DNA of 64,000 nucleotides from Micromonospora lupini str. Lupac 08 (GTDB taxonomy: Bacteria; Actinomycetota; Actinomycetes; Mycobacteriales; Micromonosporaceae), in contig NZ_HF570108.1 in assembly GCF_000297395.2 (NCBI RefSeq), positions 943,685 to 1,007,684 on the forward strand, given 5' to 3'. Positions 25,625-39,759 of this stretch are shown here, one piece after another. Below the pieces are notes generated by a model. It saw nothing but the letters and a program-made list of their open reading frames with translations, made no database searches and was not told where the DNA came from. Within the stretch, counting starts at the first letter, position 1; every line of letters starts with the position of its first letter. Both the position numbers and the translations under genes were made by a program.

Positions 25625-26506
25625 ATGGAACTTGTGCTGTGCCTCGCGGTCGTGGTGATCGGCGCACTCGGTGCCGCGGCGCTCGTGCGCGCTCAGGGCA
25701 CCGCCCGTCGGCGCACGGAGCTGGGCGACGCTCGCGCCGAGGCGCACCGCTGGTACGAGCGCCTCGGCGGCCAGCTGTTGACCCTGCAGGGCGACGAGCC
25801 GGCGGTCCGCCAGGCGCTGGCCGACGCCGGTGAGCGGTACAACGCGGCGGGTTCGCAGTTGGAGCAGGCGCGTACGCCGCACCAGTTCGCGCTCGCCCGG
25901 GAGACCGCGCTGGAGGGGCTGGCGTACATCCGGGCGGCGCGGACCGCGCTGGGGATCGATCCGGGCCCCGAGGTGCCGGCGCTTGCCGCCGCGCGGGGCG
26001 TCGGGCAGCTCACCAAGGAGCGCGAGGTCGACGTGCAGGGGCAGACCTTCCGGGCCGGCCCGCAGCCCGGTCGTCAGACGCCCTACTACTACCCGGGTGG
26101 CCGGTACCAGGGCCGGCCGGTGCCGGCGGGCTGGTATTCGACGCCGTGGTGGAAGACGGCGTTGGGCGCGGGGGCCGGTGTGCTCGGTGGCATGTTGATC
26201 GCCGATGCGCTGTTCTCGCCGGCCTTCGCCGACCCGGGGTACGGCTACGACCAGGGCTACCAGGAGGGCTTCGGCGACGGCGCCGACTACGCCGACGACC
26301 AGGGTGCCGATGGCGGCGACCAGGGTGGCGACGCCGGCGACCAGGGTGGCGACTTCGGCGGTGGCGACCAGGCGGGCGACTTCGGCGGCGGAGACTATGC
26401 CGGCGGTGACTTCGGCGGCGGGGGTTTCGGTGGCGGCGACTTCGGTGGCGGTGACTTCGGCGGTGGCGACTTCGGTGGCGGTGACTTCGGTGGCGGCGAC
26501 TGGTGA
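25625..26506 (+). CDS. Membrane protein with Gly/Asp/Phe repeat tail
   Basis: A 293-residue protein. An N-terminal hydrophobic segment (residues 2-22) is followed by a helical domain (about 25-135, with HRWYERLGGQLLTLQGDEPAVRQALADAGERY split over two lines), a linker with YYYPGGRYQGRPVP, and a second hydrophobic segment (ALGAGAGVLGGMLIADALF, about 179-197). An extremely Gly/Asp-rich C-terminus ends in five GGGDF-type units and a final Trp. The function is unknown. The repeat tail would be flexible, acidic and possibly surface-exposed. Divergent from rmuC. Confidence 0.8.
   Translation: MELVLCLAVVVIGALGAAALVRAQGTARRRTELGDARAEAHRWYERLGGQLLTLQGDEPAVRQALADAGERYNAAGSQLEQARTPHQFALARETALEGLAYIRAARTALGIDPGPEVPALAAARGVGQLTKEREVDVQGQTFRAGPQPGRQTPYYYPGGRYQGRPVPAGWYSTPWWKTALGAGAGVLGGMLIADALFSPAFADPGYGYDQGYQEGFGDGADYADDQGADGGDQGGDAGDQGGDFGGGDQAGDFGGGDYAGGDFGGGGFGGGDFGGGDFGGGDFGGGDFGGGDW
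26349..26503 (+). repeat. 15-bp tandem coding repeat (GGGDF units)
   Basis: Repeats of the type GGTGGCGACTTCGGC, at least five consecutive near-identical copies at the end plus degenerate copies before. Candidate site for slippage. Confidence 0.75.
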
Positions 26507-26557
26507 ACACCGCTGACTGAGGCCGCCGAGTGGTGAACGTCGCCGGCTGACATGTGG

Positions 26558-26590
26558 AACGGGCCCCGGTCGTGGTGACCGGGGCCCGTT
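26558..26590. terminator. Perfect 14-bp bidirectional terminator
   Basis: AACGGGCCCCGGTC (26558-26571), loop GTGGT, exact complement (26577-26590). Lies between the convergent genes at 25625 and ppc. Confidence 0.75.
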
Positions 26591-26604
26591 GCCGTCCTGC
26601 CTGA

Positions 26605-29391
<2,787 letters not shown>

Positions 29392-29519
29392 GATGCGCTC
29401 CTTACGTGAGTACGAAGGACAGCGCTGTCCGACTCCCTGGATGGTATCCGCGCCGGGCCGGCTGGCAGGAGGGGCTCTCCGCATACCGGGCCGTGACACG
29501 GAACACCTCGGAGATCACT

Positions 29520-30533
29520 TCAGGGTCTTGCGCCGGTGGTCGCCCGACGCCCCCGGACCCGGGTCGCGCCGAGCAGGGCGGCAAGCGCGAGCACCGCCCA
29601 GAGCACCAGGCCGGTAAGCGGCCAGCCGATCGAGCGTCTGTCGAAGTACACGGCCGACTTGATCAGGTCGGTGGCCAGGCCGGGGACGTTCCACAGGTGC
29701 ATGCCGCGCAGCCAGGTGGGCAGGAACTCGGGGGCGTAGATGCCACCGGAGCCCGGGTTGCCGAGCACCACCAGCAACAGGATGACCAGCCCGGTGCCGA
29801 GGACGCCCAGCCAGCCCTGGACCGCGGCGGCGACCATCGCGGCGGCGAAGGCGGCCAGCATCCCGGTGCCGGCGACGGCCGGCAGGTCGTGGTGCCAGAC
29901 GTCCAGCACCGGGCCGACGATCACCGCCCCGACGATGCCGAGCACCACGCTGTAGACGGCGAGCGCCCCGATGCGCAGTCCGGCGCGGCGCAGGGTGCGC
30001 GGGGCGGTGCCGGCGGAGATGCCGAGCACTGTCGAGGCCAGGTATCCGCCGAGGACGTATCCGATGGCCAGGTAGAAGGGGACGAGGCCGCGGGGGTCGG
30101 TGCCGGCCACCGGCACCTCGTCGGTCACCCGCAGCGGTACCCGGGCCTGCTGGGCGGCGCTGGTGAGCACCTGGATGACCAGGTCGGTGGCGGCCGGTGC
30201 TCCGGCGCTGGCGGTGGTCAGGACGAGCCCGCCGTCGGGGGCGGCGCCGAGTACCGCGTACACCTTGCGGCTGGTCAGGCCGTCGTCGGCGGCGCCCGGG
30301 TCCGCGTACTCGATGGCTTTGATCTTGTTGGTCCGGTCGCGGACGGCGGCCAGGATCGTGCGCGCGGGCTGGTCGCCGGCCGCCACGCCGACCGGCACGT
30401 CGCGGGGGTGGGGCTGGTGCAGGGCGCCGACGTACGCGGCGATGAAGGCGGTGGCCAGCGCGAGGGTGCCGAGCAGCAGGCCGGCGGTACGGGGGAGCCA
30501 GTCACGTACCCGGACCTCCGGCGCCTCGTCCAC
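29520..30533 (-). CDS. ABC-2 / DUF3533-like membrane protein
   Basis: A 337-residue membrane protein. One N-terminal helix (about residues 17-38) is followed by an external domain of about 110 residues (VGVAAGDQPARTILAAVRDR ... ARVPLRVTDEVPV) and then about five helices from residue 150 to 325. This layout is that of YhgE/Pip or ABC-2 permease-like proteins. No ATPase subunit is nearby, so its transport role is unproven. GTG 30533 has TAGGCT (30540-30545, minus strand) 6 bases upstream. Its promoter is back-to-back with that of the S66 peptidase gene. Confidence 0.75.
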   Translation of the reverse strand: MDEAPEVRVRDWLPRTAGLLLGTLALATAFIAAYVGALHQPHPRDVPVGVAAGDQPARTILAAVRDRTNKIKAIEYADPGAADDGLTSRKVYAVLGAAPDGGLVLTTASAGAPAATDLVIQVLTSAAQQARVPLRVTDEVPVAGTDPRGLVPFYLAIGYVLGGYLASTVLGISAGTAPRTLRRAGLRIGALAVYSVVLGIVGAVIVGPVLDVWHHDLPAVAGTGMLAAFAAAMVAAAVQGWLGVLGTGLVILLLVVLGNPGSGGIYAPEFLPTWLRGMHLWNVPGLATDLIKSAVYFDRRSIGWPLTGLVLWAVLALAALLGATRVRGRRATTGARP

Positions 30534-30539
30534 CAGGCC

Positions 30540-30545
30540 AGCCTA
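30540..30545 (-). promoter_or_regulatory. -10 box of leaderless membrane protein gene
   Basis: TAGGCT on the minus strand, 6 bases before GTG 30533. Confidence 0.55.
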
Positions 30546-30605
30546 AGGGGGTGTTTGCCCTGCTTGTGGTGTTTCTGCAAGCGGAAAACCGCTGGTGTCG
30601 GGCGT

Positions 30606-30611
30606 TAGCGT
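30606..30611 (+). promoter_or_regulatory. -10 box of leaderless S66 peptidase gene
   Basis: TAGCGT six bases before ATG 30618; about 60 bases from the opposing -10 box at 30540-30545, so the two promoters share one short region. Confidence 0.55.
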
Positions 30612-30617
30612 CTGATC

Positions 30618-31658
30618 ATGGTGTCGCCGAGCTATCCCGCCAAACCGAAGCCGGGCGACCGGGTCGCGGTCGTCTCCCCCTCCGCCGGACTGCCGGCGCT
30701 CTTTCCCCACGTGTACGAGTTGGGACTGCGCCGGCTGCGCACGGAGTTCGGGCTGGAGCCCGTGGAGTACCCGACGACCCGCGAGCTGGGGGCCGCCCCG
30801 CGCGATCGGGCCCGCGACCTGACCGCCGCCTTCGCCGACCCGACGATCACCGCGGTGCTCGCCACCGTCGGCGGGGACGACCTGATCACTGTCACCCCAC
30901 ACCTCGACGACGACGTGCTGCGGGCCAATCCGAAGCCCTACTTCGGCTACTCCGACAACACCAACGTGCTCAACCACCTCTACCGGTTGGGGATCGTCGC
31001 GTACCACGGCGGCTCGGTGCTTGTGCACCTCGGCCGGTCGGGGCGGCCACACCCGCTGACCTTCGACTCGCTGCGCGCCGCCCTGTTCACAAGCGACTGG
31101 TACGAGTTGTCACCCGCCCGCGAGTGGGGCGACCGGCCCAACCCGTGGACCGAGCCGGAGACGTTGGCGCACGAGCCGGAGATGCTGCCGGGTGAGGGCT
31201 GGCGCTGGCAGGGGCCGGCGCGGGTCGTACAGGGGCGCACCTGGGGCGGCTGCCTGGAGATCGTGCACTGGCTGCTGGCCGCCGACCGGGTGCCGAGCGT
31301 CGACGAGCTGACCGGGTCGGTGCTGGTCGTCGAGACCTCGCAGGAGATGCCCAGCGCCAAGGAGGTCTTCCGGATCGTGCGGAACCTGGGGGAGCGGGGC
31401 CTGCTCGCCGCCTTTCCGGCGGTGGTCGTCGGCCGCCCGAAGGCCTGGGACTTCGGCAAGCCGCTGACGGTGCCCGAGCGGCGGGCCTGGGGCGAGGCGC
31501 AGCGGGACGCCATCACCCGCGCCCTGGCGCCCTACAACCCGGACGCGGTGGTGGTGTTCGACGTCGACCTCGGCCACACCGACCCACAGTTGATCATCCC
31601 GTACGGCGGGGAGATCCGCGTCGACGCCATCGAGGGCCGCATCGCGGTGCGCTACTGA
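30618..31658 (+). CDS. S66-family peptidase (LD-carboxypeptidase / MccF-like)
   Basis: A 346-residue serine peptidase. Nucleophile Ser112 lies in YFGYSDNTN; the acid and base of the family triad are expected in VVETSQE (about residue 238) and DLGHTDPQ (about residue 325). The N-terminal GDRVAVVSPSAG and ATVGGDDLI are typical of S66. Members trim L,D-peptide bonds in muropeptides or, in the MccF branch, cut aminoacyl nucleotides to give self-immunity. The loop sequences look closer to the MccF-like group, a tentative call. ATG 30618 is leaderless by its -10 box. Confidence 0.88.
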   Translation: MVSPSYPAKPKPGDRVAVVSPSAGLPALFPHVYELGLRRLRTEFGLEPVEYPTTRELGAAPRDRARDLTAAFADPTITAVLATVGGDDLITVTPHLDDDVLRANPKPYFGYSDNTNVLNHLYRLGIVAYHGGSVLVHLGRSGRPHPLTFDSLRAALFTSDWYELSPAREWGDRPNPWTEPETLAHEPEMLPGEGWRWQGPARVVQGRTWGGCLEIVHWLLAADRVPSVDELTGSVLVVETSQEMPSAKEVFRIVRNLGERGLLAAFPAVVVGRPKAWDFGKPLTVPERRAWGEAQRDAITRALAPYNPDAVVVFDVDLGHTDPQLIIPYGGEIRVDAIEGRIAVRY

Positions 31659-31878
31659 CCCCACCGGCGATACGAGCAATTTTCTTCAAGACCGTGGACG
31701 GACACGCCGGGAGGATGGTTCACGTCGGTCCGGAGGCCGCTCCAGCGGGGCGGCCCCCCGGGTACGCGGACCTGTTCGGGGAGGTCCGACGCCCCGGCCG
31801 GGCCTTGAGCGGGCCGCGTTCGCGCGTGCCTGAGGAGGTGCCGCACGCCCCCCGTGCGGCACCTCCGACCGCCCTCGG
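31659..31878. other. Intergenic region between convergent genes
   Basis: 220 non-coding bases; contains the terminator at 31835-31865 and nothing else I can support. Confidence 0.5.
31835..31865. terminator. Perfect 13-bp terminator between convergent genes
   Basis: GAGGTGCCGCACG (31835-31847), loop CCCCC, exact complement (31853-31865). Confidence 0.7.
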
Positions 31879-32799
31879 TCAGGCCGCTCCGGCCGGGTCT
31901 TCGACGCTCGGGGTGAGCAGGCGGCGCAGCCGGGCCGGCGGGTGGCCCACCTGCTCGCGAACCACCCGGGTCAGGTGTGCCTGGTCGGCGAAGCCGTACT
32001 CGCTGGCGAGCGCGCCGAGCGGCCGACCGTCGGCCTCGGCGAGCGTGTCCAGCACCGCACGGACCCGCAGCCGGTTGCGGTAGGCGGTCAGGCTGCTGCC
32101 GGTCATTCGTTGGAACACCCGGCTGAGGTGGTGCGGTGAACTGCCCACCTGCCGGGCCACCTCGTCCAGACCGATCGTGAACCCGGAGTCGGCGAGCACC
32201 TCCCGGGCCTGGTCGGCGAGCCGCCGGTGCGCGGCAAGCGTCGCCGGCCGTCGACGGACGGCCCGCTCCACCTCGGCGCCCGGGTCGTCGGCGTTGAGGG
32301 CGCTGTGGTGCAGCAGGCGGGCCAGGAACCGGTGGAGTCGCTCGGCCATCTCGAACCCGTCCAGCCCACGCCGGAACTCGGCCACCAGCAGGCGGTGCGC
32401 CAGGTCCAGGGTGGCATCCGACGTACCGGCCCAGCCGTCCCGGCCCAGCCAGCGCTCGGCGTCCGGCCGTTCCCTGAGCACCGCCGAATCGATCTCCAGG
32501 CAGGTGTACGAGTCGCCGCAGCCGAACGGGTGCGCCACCGCCATCTCGTCGCCCGGCCGGGTGAGCAGGACCGAAGTGGCGTCGGAGAGCCCCACCCTGC
32601 CGTTGAGCCGCCGCCGGTACGCCCCGGAACGACCCAGCACGATCTTGTGCCGGTCCTCCGCGGCGGCCTCCGTCCAGCCGTGGTCTTCCACGATGCAGCG
32701 CACCTGGTAGATCAACATCCCGTCCGGGTGCCCCAGCACCCGCCACCGCGCGGGCGTCGTGCGGCGACGCGGATCACTGCCGACTCCCTCAGCGGGCAT
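31879..32799 (-). CDS. AraC-family transcriptional regulator
   Basis: A 306-residue regulator. An N-terminal cupin-like sensing domain (about residues 15-130, with HKIVLGRSGAYRRRLNG and RPGDEMAVAHPFGCGDSYTCLEID) leads to a C-terminal pair of helix-turn-helices (TIGLDEVARQVGSSPHHLSRVFQR and LGALASEYGFADQAHLTRVV). The ligand is unknown. ATG 32799 follows AGGGGGAAG; ATG 32835 (12 residues longer) is possible. The cyclase gene lies upstream on the same strand, ending 152 bases away, so they might be functionally linked, but nothing in the sequence proves it. Confidence 0.88.
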   Translation of the reverse strand: MPAEGVGSDPRRRTTPARWRVLGHPDGMLIYQVRCIVEDHGWTEAAAEDRHKIVLGRSGAYRRRLNGRVGLSDATSVLLTRPGDEMAVAHPFGCGDSYTCLEIDSAVLRERPDAERWLGRDGWAGTSDATLDLAHRLLVAEFRRGLDGFEMAERLHRFLARLLHHSALNADDPGAEVERAVRRRPATLAAHRRLADQAREVLADSGFTIGLDEVARQVGSSPHHLSRVFQRMTGSSLTAYRNRLRVRAVLDTLAEADGRPLGALASEYGFADQAHLTRVVREQVGHPPARLRRLLTPSVEDPAGAA

Positions 32800-32951
32800 C
32801 GCTTCCCCCTGGCGCGGTGACCGTCCACTCTCCATAGGAATGGTGCGGACTCACCATCCCCCCGTCCAGCCCTCGCCCGACGCGGTGGATCAGCAGGCGC
32901 TGCTGTTGACGTTGGTCGGCCGCACACGGACCCGGCGTCGCGGTCGCGTGG

Positions 32952-33866
32952 TCACCGGCCGACGACGGCGAAGGCGCGGACCGGGAACGTGCCCATGCCG
33001 GCCACCATCGGTGGGGCCGCGGTGAAGCGGAACCCGGCTGGCGGCAGCGCGCCCAGTCCGGTCAGGTGCTCCACGATCGGGATGCCGGCGGCGAGCAGGG
33101 CGCTGTGTGCGGGGCGTACGCCTCCGGCAGCCGGGCTCATGTCGTCGATGTTGATCGAGTCGATGCCGACCAGGGCCGCGCCGGCGTCGACAAGCGCCTG
33201 GGCGGCGTCCCCGGTCAGGTACGGCGCTTCCGGCGCGCCGTACCGTTCGGTGCCGAAGTGCGCGTCCCACCCGGTGTGCAGCAGCACCGCCCGCCCGGCC
33301 ACCTCGTACGGGGCCAGCATCAGCCGGTCCACGGCGCGGGTGTCGGCCGGCACCCGGACCACCACCCCGGGCAGGTCGGCGAGGCGGTCCAGCGGCACCC
33401 CGGTGAGGTCGTCCCGGCCCGCCCAGCGGTGGGCGGGAGTGTCCACGTACGTGCCGGTGTTGGCGATCATGTCGATCCGGGCCACGTGGAACTCGGTGCC
33501 CGGCGCGTAGTTCGCCCGGGACGCCGCGAAGGTCAACCAGTTGGTGATCCGCGGCGCCGGCCAGCCGGGCAGGGTGGTCATCCCGTCGCTGATCACGTGG
33601 CTCAGCTCGACCAGCCGGCGATCGGCGCCGGACCCGTCGACGGCGACGCCCCGGCCGCCCTTGTGCGGCTCCTCGATGATCGTCTTCGCGCTGATCCGGA
33701 CCTCCGCGACCATCAGCAGCCCCAGATGCCGCACGAACAACGCCGCCAGATCGCCGTCGGTGATCTCCCGACCGGGGATGTCCAGCCGGAACCCCTCGGT
33801 ACGCAGCCCGCCGCCGTTGGCGAAGCTCACCTCCGCGTCGAACTGTGCCCGCCACTGCCCACCCAT
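32952..33866 (-). CDS. Cyclase-family hydrolase fused to an N-terminal small domain
   Basis: A 304-residue protein with two parts. Residues 1-75 form a separate domain ([20 protein letters not shown] ... LLMVAEVRI ... [11 protein letters not shown]) that I recall as a stand-alone small protein in other actinobacteria. Residues 85-304 are a cyclase/kynurenine-formamidase-like hydrolase. The usual metal motif HxGTHxDxPxH reads [11 protein letters not shown] (136-146), keeping Asp142 and His146 but lacking the first two histidines, a known variant whose metal use is unclear. The substrate is not deducible. ATG 33866 is the natural start; divergent from mfd. Confidence 0.82.
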   Translation of the reverse strand: MGGQWRAQFDAEVSFANGGGLRTEGFRLDIPGREITDGDLAALFVRHLGLLMVAEVRISAKTIIEEPHKGGRGVAVDGSGADRRLVELSHVISDGMTTLPGWPAPRITNWLTFAASRANYAPGTEFHVARIDMIANTGTYVDTPAHRWAGRDDLTGVPLDRLADLPGVVVRVPADTRAVDRLMLAPYEVAGRAVLLHTGWDAHFGTERYGAPEAPYLTGDAAQALVDAGAALVGIDSINIDDMSPAAGGVRPAHSALLAAGIPIVEHLTGLGALPPAGFRFTAAPPMVAGMGTFPVRAFAVVGR

Positions 33867-33898
33867 ACCGAAACCCGACCACGCCGACTGCCAGCGGT

Positions 33899-33978
33899 CA
33901 AGATCTGCACAACAGCACCGAAGTTGCTGCCTCCCGCGCCCCGGAAGCAGCAACTTCCGGGAAGTTGCCCGGATCTTG
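33899..33978. repeat. 80-bp palindromic intergenic element
   Basis: Ends are the 7-bp inverted repeat CAAGATC (33899-33905) and GATCTTG (33972-33978). The inner stem GAAGTTGCTGC (33920-33930) pairs with GCAGCAACTTC (33947-33957), with further pairing across a bulge. Same style as the palindromes at 15980, 39660 and 46401. Confidence 0.6.
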
Positions 33979-34075
33979 GGCTGGGGTGGCGTGCGGGGCG
34001 TGCCGTGGGGCGTGGGGCGACGCGCCGGGGTGACGCGGACCTGGGCGGAAGGGGGTGGCTGTCGGTGGACGGGGA

Positions 34076-34081
34076 TAGGCT
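34076..34081 (+). promoter_or_regulatory. -10 box of mfd
   Basis: TAGGCT 44 bases before GTG 34126, so this transcript has a short leader with a ribosome site, unlike the leaderless genes. Confidence 0.4.
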
Positions 34082-34125
34082 TGTCGGCGTGCACCCCCCG
34101 TCCGGCTGGACGAGGGGCCGCAGTC

Positions 34126-37785
<3,660 letters not shown>

Positions 37786-37901
37786 GCACGGCGCCTCCGT
37801 CGTACCGGCACGGCGCCGGTGCGGCGGAGCCGCCGGGCGGCCGGCGGATGGAGGTGGGGGGCGTCACAGCGCCGGGGTGCTGGCGTGAGAGAGTGACGGT
37901 C

Positions 37902-38669
37902 ATGCGTGCTCGCCGTCTTGTCGCCGTCGCCACCGTGGCGGTCGGGATCGTCGCCCTCTCCGGTTGCCGTGCCGAGCCCGGTGTCGCCGCCTACGTCGGG
38001 GATCACCGCATCACCCAGGATGCGGTCACCGCCGTGCTGGACGACCTGCGGGCGAAGAACCCGACGCCCCCGGCGGAGGACCCGTCCACCGCCGCGCAGC
38101 CGCCGCTGCCCGGCCCGGCCCAGGTGGCCAGCGTGCTGGTGCTGGGCGAGGTGTGCGCGCGGGTGTCGAAGGAGAAGAACTACCAGCCGCGCGCCCAGGT
38201 GTCGCCGGAGCAGGCGGCCCAGCAGTTCGGGCTCGCGCCGGACACCAGGTACGTGCGCTCGGTCGCCGAGCTGTACACCTGCCTGTCCGGGGTGCCGGCC
38301 GGCGAGGCGGTCGCCCCGACCGAGAAGGAGTTGGCCGACGTGGTCGCGGCGGGTCGTAAGGCCGCCAAGATTCCGGCCAACGTGAGCGACGAGGACGCCG
38401 CCCGTCAGCTCGACGGCGAGCAGTCGCGTGAGCAGTTGCGCGCCGCGCTCGCGACCCGCAGGTCGCTTGTCGAGGCGGTCGAGAGCTACGACGTGACAGT
38501 CAACCCCCGGTACCGGCCGTTGGAGTTCCCGGTGTTGACCTTCGAGGGCAACGCTCCCGCGGTGAGCGTTCCGCTGGGCGAGGCGGGCACCGACACGGTC
38601 ACCGACGTCTCCACCCCGGACGCGACGCCGTCGAGCGGGAACCCGGACGCCGAGGGCACGGCCAGCTGA
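37902..38669 (+). CDS. SurA-like N-terminal domain lipoprotein
   Basis: A 255-residue exported lipoprotein, lipobox LSGC (Cys22), followed by a helical SurA-N/chaperone-type domain (VAAYVGDHRITQDAVTAVLDDL ... SEQSREQLRAALATRR-like helices) and a Thr/Ser/Pro-rich tail. No peptidyl-prolyl isomerase domain is present. Genes of this type sit between mfd and mazG in many actinobacteria and are thought to assist folding of exported proteins, which is inference here. ATG 37902 has GAGAG nine bases or so upstream. It ends 2 bases before mazG, hence likely coupled. Confidence 0.82.
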   Translation: MRARRLVAVATVAVGIVALSGCRAEPGVAAYVGDHRITQDAVTAVLDDLRAKNPTPPAEDPSTAAQPPLPGPAQVASVLVLGEVCARVSKEKNYQPRAQVSPEQAAQQFGLAPDTRYVRSVAELYTCLSGVPAGEAVAPTEKELADVVAAGRKAAKIPANVSDEDAARQLDGEQSREQLRAALATRRSLVEAVESYDVTVNPRYRPLEFPVLTFEGNAPAVSVPLGEAGTDTVTDVSTPDATPSSGNPDAEGTAS

Positions 38670-38671
38670 GC

Positions 38672-39661
38672 ATGACGGCACGGATCGTCCTGCTGGTCAC
38701 CTCACCCCGGTTGCCGGCCGGTCTGCTGACCTCGGCCGCCTGGGACGTCGTACGCCAGCATCCGGTCCTGGCCGGCGCGGAGAGCGAGTTGACCACGGCC
38801 GTGCGTCAGGCGGGCGCCGAGGTGACGGTCGTCGACGGCCCGGCGACGCAGCCGCTGCTCGACACGGTGGCGGCGCACGGCGCGGCCGTCTGGTTGGCCG
38901 GCCCCGCCGGTGACGAGTCGCTGGCCCGGGAGCTGGGTCTGCGGCTGGCCCGGGAGCCGGGGCTGGCCGAGATGGAGCTGATGTACGGCTCGTGGGACCC
39001 GCCGGGTGCCCGGCTGCTCGACGCGGTGGCCGTGCTGGACCGGCTGGCCTCGCCGGGTGGTGACCCGTGGAAGCGGGCGCAGACGCACCAGAGCCTCGCG
39101 GGCTACCTGCTGGAGGAGAGCTACGAGGCGTACGACGCGATGATCGCGGACGACACCGACTCGCTGCGTGAGGAGTTGGGCGACGTGCTGTTGCAGGTGG
39201 TCCTGCACGCCCGGCTCGCGGAGGACCTGCCCGAGGGCGAGCGGTGGACCATCGACGACGTGGCGGGTGGCCTGGTCGACAAGATGATCCGGCGCAATCC
39301 GCACGTCTTCGCCGGCGCCCAGGCGGGCACGCTGGACGAGATCACCGCAAACTGGGAGCGGATCAAGCGGGCCGAGAAGGCGCGCGATTCCGTCCTGGAC
39401 GGTGTGGCGTTCAGCCAGCCCGCGCTGGCCCTGGCCGCGCAGATCCTGGACCGCGCCGCGCGCAACGGCCTGACCACCCCACTGCCGAACCCGGACGCTG
39501 AGCCCGACGACGAGGCGAAACTGGGCGCCACCCTCCTGACGATGGTCGCCAAGGCCCGCGAAGCCAACCTGAACCCGGAATCAGCCCTCCGCAAAATCAC
39601 CCTGACCCAAGCCGAAAAGATCCGCGAAACGGAGTCCCAACCCGCGGCTGACCCGCGTTGA
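38672..39661 (+). CDS. mazG: Nucleoside triphosphate pyrophosphohydrolase MazG
   Basis: A 329-residue NTP pyrophosphatase that clears damaged or excess nucleotides. Residues 1-125 form an actinobacterial N-terminal domain. The MazG catalytic helix bundle follows, with the metal ligands in LLEESYEAYDAM (EExxE-type) and EELGDVLLQVVLHARLAED, then KMIRRNPHVFAG and ANWERIKRAEK. ATG 38672 is 2 bases after the previous stop. The stop codon (39659-39661) lies inside the left arm of the palindrome at 39660-39714, so termination of translation and any hairpin overlap. Confidence 0.95.
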   Translation: MTARIVLLVTSPRLPAGLLTSAAWDVVRQHPVLAGAESELTTAVRQAGAEVTVVDGPATQPLLDTVAAHGAAVWLAGPAGDESLARELGLRLAREPGLAEMELMYGSWDPPGARLLDAVAVLDRLASPGGDPWKRAQTHQSLAGYLLEESYEAYDAMIADDTDSLREELGDVLLQVVLHARLAEDLPEGERWTIDDVAGGLVDKMIRRNPHVFAGAQAGTLDEITANWERIKRAEKARDSVLDGVAFSQPALALAAQILDRAARNGLTTPLPNPDAEPDDEAKLGATLLTMVAKAREANLNPESALRKITLTQAEKIRETESQPAADPR

Positions 39662-39714
39662 TCATGAAGTTATTGCCGCGACAGGCCGAAGCGGGCGGCA
39701 ATAACTTCATGATC
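39660..39714. repeat. Perfect 20-bp palindrome overlapping the mazG stop
   Basis: GATCATGAAGTTATTGCCGC (39660-39679) and its exact complement (39695-39714) around a 15-base loop. No T-run. Shares GATC and a GAAGTT core with the element at 33899-33978. Confidence 0.75.
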
Positions 39715-39747
39715 GACCGAAGTGGGGTTGGGGCAGCGGGGTGTCGG

Positions 39748-39753
39748 TAGGGT
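39748..39753 (+). promoter_or_regulatory. -10 box of leaderless DUF885 gene
   Basis: TAGGGT six bases before GTG 39760. Confidence 0.55.
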
Positions 39754-39759
39754 GGGTTG

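Larger units (their letters stand above)
33867..34125. promoter_or_regulatory. Divergent region of cyclase gene and mfd
   Basis: 259 bases with the palindromic element 33899-33978, the mfd -10 box TAGGCT at 34076-34081 and the ribosome site GAGGGG at 34112-34117. Confidence 0.5.
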
